Shown here piece after piece: positions 58,468-64,000 of a stretch of 64,000 bases of DNA. Made by a program: the position numbers and the translations under genes. The notes under the pieces are model-generated. The model had not been told where the DNA came from, did not search any database, and saw only the letters and a list, made by a program, of their open reading frames with translations. Location of the stretch: assembly GCF_900021165.1 (NCBI RefSeq), contig NZ_FCOQ01000032.1, positions 36,903-100,902 of the forward strand, written 5' to 3'. Source of the DNA: Paenibacillus phocaeensis (GTDB lineage: Bacteria; Bacillota; Bacilli; Paenibacillales; Paenibacillaceae). Position 1 is the first letter of the stretch, and the number at the start of each line of letters is the position of its first letter.

Positions 58468-59493
58468 TTACTGCGCCTCCTTGATGACCTTGACTTGATC
58501 CCCGTCGGATAACGTCAGTTGCCCTTTGACAACGACCTGTTCGCCTTCCTTTACGTCCCCCTTAACCGCCGACTTTTCGGACTGGGACTTCACCACCTCG
58601 ACCGGCACCTCGGCGGCAGCCCCTTCGCGAACGACGAAGATGAAGCTTTCGCTCCCTCTGTCCACAATCGACCGGGTGGGCACAAGCAGCGCATTGGAAA
58701 CAAGCGCTTCCTCCATGGACAGAATCGCCGTCATGCCGGATTTAATCGCTCCATTCGCGTTGTCCGCTTCAAATTCCGCCGTATAGAAGCCGTTTTGCGC
58801 TACCGGAGAAATATGGGTCATTCGAGCGTTCAATGTTTTGCCGATATCCGGCAACGAGAGGTTCATTTCCTTTTTATTTTGCAGTTTCAACATATCGGTA
58901 GCCCCGATGCTCGCCTTAATTTGAATCGGATGAAGGTTGACGATTTTAACTAACGGATTGCCGGCAGCGACCATTTCCCCTACCTTCGCATTCACTTCCA
59001 CGACCGTGCCGGAGATCGGGGCGATAATGTTCGCGTTATCCAGAGCCATTTCCGCCTGCTTCACGCGGATCCGGGCTTGTTCGACATTGGAACGCGCTTG
59101 TTCAAGCTGAACGTCGTCGCCGTTCGTCATATTCAAAGTTTTATACTGGAGCTGGGCTTGTTCGAGGTTGATCTGGGCCAATTCCAACTGCAAATTTAAA
59201 TCGACGCTGTCGATCCGCCCCAGCACGGCTCCTTTTTTGACGGTTTTGTTTTTTTCGACGTTCAATTCCACCAGTTCGCCGCCCATCTTGGGCGTGACGC
59301 TGCTCTCCGCCGAAGGCTGAGTCGTTCCGATCAGGTCGCTCTGGAGGTACAACGACCCCGTTTCGACGGGAATTACCTGTACCGGTGTTTGTTTGTTTTC
59401 CGTTTGTCCGGTTAAGGGTTGGCCCGCTCCGCAGCCGGTCGCCATCACCGCTAGCGCCATGGAAAAAAGCGCTATTTTCATCAACTTTTGCAT
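58468..59493 (-). CDS. RND efflux periplasmic-adaptor-like lipoprotein (MFP)
   Basis: 341 residues. Signal peptide ends at a lipobox-like MATGC, so Cys21 is probably lipidated. Then a short linker, a hairpin (ELAQINLEQAQLQYKTLNMT and SNVEQARIRVKQAEMALDNA) inside a lipoyl-like fold (VNAKVGEMVAAGNPLVKI), and a beta-barrel. It is the partner of the RND pump encoded one base downstream. In a Gram-positive cell no outer membrane channel is needed. Confidence 0.93.
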   Translation of the reverse strand: MQKLMKIALFSMALAVMATGCGAGQPLTGQTENKQTPVQVIPVETGSLYLQSDLIGTTQPSAESSVTPKMGGELVELNVEKNKTVKKGAVLGRIDSVDLNLQLELAQINLEQAQLQYKTLNMTNGDDVQLEQARSNVEQARIRVKQAEMALDNANIIAPISGTVVEVNAKVGEMVAAGNPLVKIVNLHPIQIKASIGATDMLKLQNKKEMNLSLPDIGKTLNARMTHISPVAQNGFYTAEFEADNANGAIKSGMTAILSMEEALVSNALLVPTRSIVDRGSESFIFVVREGAAAEVPVEVVKSQSEKSAVKGDVKEGEQVVVKGQLTLSDGDQVKVIKEAQ

Positions 59494-59557
59494 GTTTCTT
59501 TACACTCCCCTATCCCCAAATCATTGTATAATAATTCGATAAAACGTAATAAAGCCA

Positions 59558-59577
59558 TGAATGAACGGTCAGTTTCA
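59558..59577. promoter_or_regulatory. Candidate TetR operator between pump and regulator genes
   Basis: TGAATGAACGGTCAGTTTCA is a partial inverted repeat, and ACCGAACGCCCGGT lies at 59638-59651. Both contain CGGTCA (59567 and 59650 regions). They sit in the divergent 237-base gap; a leftward -10-like TACAAT occurs at about 59525. Likely sites for the TetR-family protein. Confidence 0.45.
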
Positions 59578-59730
59578 TCCTTGATTATACTGGTAGGACA
59601 GCGTAAAATCAATTTAATAGAGCTCCATTTCAAGCTAAACCGAACGCCCGGTCATTAACGATTCGCCTTTGATCTGCATCGACCGGTCGGCCGGCGTACA
59701 CAGGAGCATATTAATGAGGGAAGTGTCAAC

Positions 59731-60624
59731 GTGCACGATAAAAAACAACTTATTCTGGATACCGCCTTGAGATTGTTCGCACAAAAAGGGTTTAGTGCCA
59801 CTTCTATTCAGGATATCGTCGATCAAATCGGCATTGCCAAGGGATCCTTATACGTTTATTTCAAATCGAAAGAGGAGCTGTTTGTTTCAGCCCTGCAGCT
59901 CGTCCTGGACCGAGTCAGTGAACAATGCCGAACTGTCGTGTCCGACGGCCGCTTGCCCGCACAAGCAAAGGTGGAAAAGCTGATCCGGATTCAACTAGAG
60001 TTAAGCCGCGAATATCATGACGTGTTTTGGATCCTTGTCCATGAATCGACGGCTCTGATCAATAGTGAAGTAACGCCGCTCCTATGGGGGTTCCGAGACG
60101 ATATGCTAACTTGGCTGTCAAATAGTCTGTACGATATTTATGGCAAATCCAGCGAACCGTATGTCTGGGATTGCGCCACGCTTTTACTGGGAATCACAGA
60201 AAATTATGCGATACTGATGAATCCTATGGGAATCTCCACAGACCAAATCCTTCCCTTCGTCATGGAACGGCTGGATGATTGCATGAGTGGAATGATGAGC
60301 AGGCATAATCCTCCTGTGATAGATGAAGCCTCGATCAAACGATTTTTCGCGATCCACGGAAAAGGTGAAGCTTGCCCCAAGTGGAGAGTGTACCTTGATC
60401 AAATCCATAAGTTGATTGAGCAGATAGAACTGGATAAGAAACGTCGGGACGAATGGGATTCCTATTTGCTCGTCCTCGATCATGAGCTGAACAAGATCCC
60501 CCCTGTCCCTGCCGTCATTCTTTCTTTAATCGAGACACTCCGGGGATTCGGTTTAAAATCAGTTCAAGGACCACTCAACGCCTTGGAACGATTGTTTAAT
60601 AATAGCAAACTTTCGGAGTCTTAA
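59731..60624 (+). CDS. TetR-family regulator of the efflux pump
   Basis: 297 residues from GTG at 59731, GAGGGAAG upstream. HTH: FAQKGFSATSIQDIVDQIGI then AKGSLYVYFKSKEELF. The ligand-binding part is longer than usual for TetR (about 230 residues after the HTH). It is divergent from the RND operon and probably represses it until a substrate binds. Confidence 0.92.
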   Translation: MHDKKQLILDTALRLFAQKGFSATSIQDIVDQIGIAKGSLYVYFKSKEELFVSALQLVLDRVSEQCRTVVSDGRLPAQAKVEKLIRIQLELSREYHDVFWILVHESTALINSEVTPLLWGFRDDMLTWLSNSLYDIYGKSSEPYVWDCATLLLGITENYAILMNPMGISTDQILPFVMERLDDCMSGMMSRHNPPVIDEASIKRFFAIHGKGEACPKWRVYLDQIHKLIEQIELDKKRRDEWDSYLLVLDHELNKIPPVPAVILSLIETLRGFGLKSVQGPLNALERLFNNSKLSES

Positions 60625-60667
60625 ACGTACTGAGCATCCGATGGTTTTGTATCTTGTTGGTTTCAAA

Positions 60668-60730
60668 ACGCAAAAAGAGCCGCCCGGAGCCTGGGACTGT
60701 CCCCCCTAGCTTCGGCGGCTTATATTGTGT
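60668..60730 (+). terminator. Terminator of tetR
   Basis: AGAGCCGCC pairs with GGCGGCT across a 30-base loop, followed by TATATTGTG. It resembles the hairpin after spoVR (55227-55266). Confidence 0.5.
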
Positions 60731-60743
60731 CGGCGGAACTCCG

Positions 60744-61073
60744 TCAGGACAGCAAAGCGATGACCAGCAGCTCGTAGAGCACCAGCGTCAAAATCATCTC
60801 ATCGCTGGGACCGGGTCCCCAGAAGGGAGCTCCAAAGGCGCGCTGGCTCCCGTAACGCGGAACCGCCAAATGCACCATCCCGCCTTGGCAATTCACGATC
60901 CGGCCGATATGGACATGACCGTCCATCGTTTCGATGCGGACGCGCTGATGGACATGCTGCCGGCAGATGCCTTGCACCCGGTCGCGGATCGACCGCAGAT
61001 GCTGGGCGGATTGCTGATCCGCTTGATAAACAATGCGCTGCTGTTGAGGGTGACCCCATGGTTGAACACTCAT
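60744..61073 (-). CDS. Small conserved protein with hydrophobic C-terminus, unknown
   Basis: 109 residues, ATG at 61073 with TTGGAGGCG eight bases upstream. The middle (HVHQRVRIETMDGHVHIGRI, then VNCQGGMVHLAVP) looks like an Sm/LSM-type or KOW-like small barrel; the C-terminal 20 residues, DEMILTLVLYELLVIALLS, are hydrophobic. Possibly membrane-attached. Its 3' end is repeated at 55285-55352. Confidence 0.7.
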   Translation of the reverse strand: MSVQPWGHPQQQRIVYQADQQSAQHLRSIRDRVQGICRQHVHQRVRIETMDGHVHIGRIVNCQGGMVHLAVPRYGSQRAFGAPFWGPGPSDEMILTLVLYELLVIALLS

Positions 61074-61213
61074 TCGGTTTTCGCCTCCAAGGTTTCTTTC
61101 AAGTTTAACTTATCGTATGCGAATACCCAGGGGGCGGTGAGGCATGGCGGCAGTTGAATTCGGCTCCCTTGCTTGCTAATGCCGAGTGCGTGTTCCTGAA
61201 CAATACAGACACG

Positions 61214-61245
61214 CCAAAAAGGCGGAGGGCTTCCCCTCCACCTTA
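61214..61245 (-). terminator. Terminator of prkA
   Basis: On the minus strand AAGGTGGAGGG-GAAG-CCCTCCGCCTT with TTTTTGG following; symmetric T/A flanks. Confidence 0.7.
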
Positions 61246-61258
61246 ACCTTTGCCCTGC

Positions 61259-63154
61259 TTACCGGTTCAGCAAACTGCCTACATAACGCAGCAATTCGTT
61301 GGCGCAGACCGGGCAGTAGCCATGCTCGTCGATCAGCCGCTTGCTGACCTCGTTGATGCGTTTAAGCTGGTTTTCATCCGGCGTCTTGGTCGAAGTCGTG
61401 ATCTTCACGATGTCCTTGAGGTCGGCGAACAGCTTCTTCTCAATCGCTTCCCGCAGCCGGTCGTGGTGGTTATATTCGAATTTCCGCCCTTTGCGCGAAT
61501 ACGCGGAAATGCGGATCAGAATTTCCTCTCTGAACGCCTTCTTGGCGTTTTCCGAAATGCCGATTTGCTCTTCGATCGAGCGCATCAGCCGCTCGTCGGG
61601 ATCCATCTCCTCGTCGGTGAGCGGATCGCGGATTTTCGTCCAGTTGCAGAACGCCTCGATGTTGTCGAGGTAGTTGTCGAACAAAGTGCGCGCCGACTCC
61701 TCAAACGAGTAGACGAACGCTTTTTGCACTTCTTTTTTGGCGAGTTCGTCGTATTCCTTGCGGGCGATGCTGATAAAATTCAGGTAGCGCTCGCGTTCTT
61801 CCTTCGTGATCGAAGCATGCTGGTCCAGACCGTCCTTGATCGCCCGCAAAATATCCAGAGCGCCCATGCAATGCAAATCCTGCTTGATCAGCGCGCTGGA
61901 AATCCGGTTGATGACGTAACGCGGGTCGACGCCGGACATGCCCTCCTCCAGGTACTCGTTCTGCAGCTCCTTCAAATCGGCATCCTTGTAGCCCTCGACT
62001 TCTTCGCCGTCGTAGAGGCGCATTTTTTTCACCAGATCGACGCCTTGTTTCTTCGTCTCCTTCAACCGGGTCAAGATGGAGAAGATCGCCGCAGACCTCA
62101 GGGCATGCGGGGCAATATGGATGTGGCTCATATCGCTTTGGCCGACCAGCTTGGCGTAAATTTTCTCCTCCTGCGACACCTTGAGATTATAGGGGATCGG
62201 CATAACGATCATCCGCGACTGCAGCGCTTCATTTTTCTTATTGGCGATAAACGATTTGTACTCCGCTTCGTTGGTGTGGGCGATGATCAGCTCGTCGGCC
62301 GAAATTAACGCGAATCGCCCCGCCTTGAAGTTCCCCTCCTGCGTCAGGGACAACAGGTTCCACAGAAACTTCTCGTCGCATTTCAGCATCTCCTGGAATT
62401 CCATCAGACCGCGGTTGGCCTTGTTCAGCTCGCCGTCAAAGCGGTACGCCCGCGGATCGGATTCCGATCCGTATTCGGTAATCGTGGAAAAATCGATGCT
62501 GCCGGTCAAATCGGCGATGTCCTGCGACTTCGGATCCGACGGACTGAACGTGCCGATCCCGATGCGGTCGTCTTCGGACAAGAGCACCCGCTCAACCTTG
62601 ACGTTCTCGATGTCGCCGCCGTATTCCGTCTTCAGCCTCATCTGGCACACGGGGCATAAATTGCCTTCGATCCGGACCCCCAGCGTCTTCTCTACGTCCG
62701 GACGGAGTTCATGCGGAACGAGGTGAAGCGGGTCCTCATGCATCGGGCACCCGGCGATGGCGTACACCGCGCCTTTATCGGTCCGGGAGAATTTCTCGAG
62801 CCCGCGCTTCAGCAGCGTCACGAGCGTGGATTTGCCCCCGCTCACCGGTCCCATCAGCAGAAGGATCCGTTTGCGCACATCGAGCCGGCGGGCAGCGGAG
62901 TGGAAATATTCCTCGACCAGCTTTTCGATGGCCCGATCGAGCCCGAAGATTTCCTGCTCAAAAAATTTATACCTTTTCCTGCCGTCATCCTCTTCAATGC
63001 CGTAGGATTTAATCATTTCATAAACCCGGGCATGGGCGGTCATCGCCGGCGAAGGGTCTTTGGCCAACAGTTCGACATAATCTTTAAATGTGCCGCTCCA
63101 TGACAAGGAATCGCTTTCCGCCCGGTAAGCCGCTATACGCTCAAAAATGTCCAT
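61259..63154 (-). CDS. prkA: Serine protein kinase/ATPase PrkA
   Basis: 631 residues, the length of Bacillus PrkA, from the ATG at 63154, which has AGGAGG ten bases upstream; the longer frame to 63316 was rejected. Walker A is GPVSGGKSTLVTLL; AGCPMHEDPLHLVPHELRPD and the Cys pair CPVCQM follow; the C-terminal 250 residues form the kinase-like part with PVCANELLRYVG at the end. PrkA is involved in sporulation with YhbH and SpoVR, whose genes are 6 kb away on the other strand. Confidence 0.96.
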   Translation of the reverse strand: MDIFERIAAYRAESDSLSWSGTFKDYVELLAKDPSPAMTAHARVYEMIKSYGIEEDDGRKRYKFFEQEIFGLDRAIEKLVEEYFHSAARRLDVRKRILLLMGPVSGGKSTLVTLLKRGLEKFSRTDKGAVYAIAGCPMHEDPLHLVPHELRPDVEKTLGVRIEGNLCPVCQMRLKTEYGGDIENVKVERVLLSEDDRIGIGTFSPSDPKSQDIADLTGSIDFSTITEYGSESDPRAYRFDGELNKANRGLMEFQEMLKCDEKFLWNLLSLTQEGNFKAGRFALISADELIIAHTNEAEYKSFIANKKNEALQSRMIVMPIPYNLKVSQEEKIYAKLVGQSDMSHIHIAPHALRSAAIFSILTRLKETKKQGVDLVKKMRLYDGEEVEGYKDADLKELQNEYLEEGMSGVDPRYVINRISSALIKQDLHCMGALDILRAIKDGLDQHASITKEERERYLNFISIARKEYDELAKKEVQKAFVYSFEESARTLFDNYLDNIEAFCNWTKIRDPLTDEEMDPDERLMRSIEEQIGISENAKKAFREEILIRISAYSRKGRKFEYNHHDRLREAIEKKLFADLKDIVKITTSTKTPDENQLKRINEVSKRLIDEHGYCPVCANELLRYVGSLLNR

Positions 63155-63343
63155 GTTAGGTACCTCCTGTACTCCCGCTTTGGGGGTTCTCCCGCGTCCC
63201 CGATCTTTAGAACTTACGTGACCAGAATATGGAGCTTCCACGATAAAAAAGTGTATTACATTCCTATGCGCCGGGACGGGAGAAGTTGACCTTTTTTCCG
63301 ATGAAAATATTCGCATGGAAAAAGTAGGAATTGAGCTTTATGA

Positions 63344-63349
63344 TATAAT
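63344..63349 (+). promoter_or_regulatory. Extended -10 promoter of the DUF2161 gene
   Basis: TGATATAAT matches an extended -10 (TGnTATAAT); no clear -35. The start codon follows at 63386. Confidence 0.45.
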
Positions 63350-63385
63350 TTGGATCATGATCATGGGAAGGAAAAGGGGATCGGC

Positions 63386-64000
63386 ATGGCGGTACAGCAT
63401 GAGACGGAATTGTACGCTCCGCTGAAGGCTTTTTTTGAAGAGCGGGGGTATGAGATCAAAGGCGAGGTGCGGCATTGCGACCTGGTGGGGGTTCGGCCCG
63501 GCAGCGATGAGCCGCTGATCGTGGAGATGAAAAAGACGTTTAATCTCCCCCTGCTGCTGCAGGGGTTGGAACGCCAGCGCTTGAGTTCCGAGGTGTATCT
63601 GGCCGTGGAGCGCAATCGCGCCAAAAAAGGAGCGCACAATCAGCGGTGGAGCGAAATTACGCTGCTCTGCCGCCGGCTGGGGCTGGGATTGATCGCGGTG
63701 ACCCGATATAAGACGAAACCCGCGTTCGTGGAAATCCTGTGCGCACCGGGCAATGAAGCCTTGTACACGCCGGGACCGAAGGTGGTGAAACGCCGGGCAG
63801 ACAAGCTGCTGCACGAGTTCCACGAGCGCAGCGGCGACTACAACATCGGCGGCAGCACCGGCACCAAGCTGGTGACAGCCTATCGTGAACGTGCGCTGCG
63901 CATTGCGCTCGCCATCGAGGAGGCCGGCGGCGAGACATCGCCGAGGGACGCGCGCGACCGCAGCGGCATCGGCAACGCCGCCGCGATCCTGCAGCGCGAC
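63386..64000 (+). CDS. DUF2161 protein, predicted PD-(D/E)xK enzyme (3' end outside window)
   Basis: 205 residues are visible; the frame has no stop before the window edge. ATG at 63386 with GAAAAGGGG nine bases before. Residues near VRHCDLVGVRPGSDEPLIVE followed by MKKTFN resemble the D-(ExK) nuclease core; ending segment includes GGSTGTKLVTAYRERALRIA, typical of DUF2161. It is divergent from prkA. Biochemical role unknown. Confidence 0.85.
   Translation, partial: MAVQHETELYAPLKAFFEERGYEIKGEVRHCDLVGVRPGSDEPLIVEMKKTFNLPLLLQGLERQRLSSEVYLAVERNRAKKGAHNQRWSEITLLCRRLGLGLIAVTRYKTKPAFVEILCAPGNEALYTPGPKVVKRRADKLLHEFHERSGDYNIGGSTGTKLVTAYRERALRIALAIEEAGGETSPRDARDRSGIGNAAAILQRD

Noticed and set aside
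1..64000. CRISPR arrays, rRNA genes and insertion sequences
   Set aside because: I looked for regularly spaced repeats, ribosomal RNA motifs and transposase motifs such as DDE or HUH and found none.

Overview
The window looks like a chromosome segment of an endospore-forming Bacillota, most likely Paenibacillus or a close relative. The pointers are a sufCDSUB iron-sulfur operon of the Firmicute type, the sporulation-linked yhbH, spoVR and prkA genes, moderately high GC with AGGAGG-type ribosome binding sites, and a prophage whose tail genes follow the Bacillus PBSX (xkd) order. The genus is an inference from gene content.

Bases 1-1100 are host: the 3' end of an HD-GYP gene and an L,D-transpeptidase. 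Bases 1106-41659 are a complete-looking contractile-tailed (myovirus-type) prophage of about 40.5 kb. From the right end leftward it carries a tyrosine integrase, an ImmA-like protein and a CI-like repressor (plus strand). Divergent from these runs one long minus-strand transcription region: Cro-like regulator, antirepressor, many small early genes, a replication module (DUF2800, DUF2815, DNA polymerase, AAA ATPase, VapE-type primase-helicase, VRR-NUC, SNF2 helicase), a RinA-type late activator, packaging and head genes, sheath, tube, tape measure and baseplate genes in xkd order, a tail fibre, holin and endolysin. Two small plus-strand genes at the far left and one DUF3892 gene in the middle read against this flow.

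The prophage sits exactly in the 3' end of sufB. The phage-side copy supplies the last codons (MEGSIG and a stop), so SufB is intact. The displaced host copy of those codons and the native suf terminator lie 40 kb away at the left end. Both ends also carry paired CGGTATCA-type repeats, candidate integrase arm sites.

Bases 41636-46798 are sufB, sufU, sufS, sufD and sufC, transcribed leftward from a promoter near 46865 that carries a Fur/PerR-like box and three TGATTCT repeats at 10-bp spacing. Then come dps, a small conserved gene, a DUF423 membrane protein, a small membrane protein, two tandem degV paralogues, a DUF6930-like gene, yhbH-spoVR, an RND efflux pump with its adaptor and a divergent TetR-family regulator, a small hypothetical gene, prkA, and the start of a DUF2161 gene cut off by the window edge.

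The most unusual things seen are: a RelA/SpoT-like domain fused to the C-terminus of the minor head protein; a secreted copper-amine-oxidase-N-like 'moron' inserted between tape measure and tail chaperone genes; a -1 frameshift signal with an otherwise unlisted tail-chaperone extension; a tRNA-like element between terminators; a TGTCA-rich repeat cluster near the primase gene; and a duplicated gene end at the two borders of the RND/TetR block.
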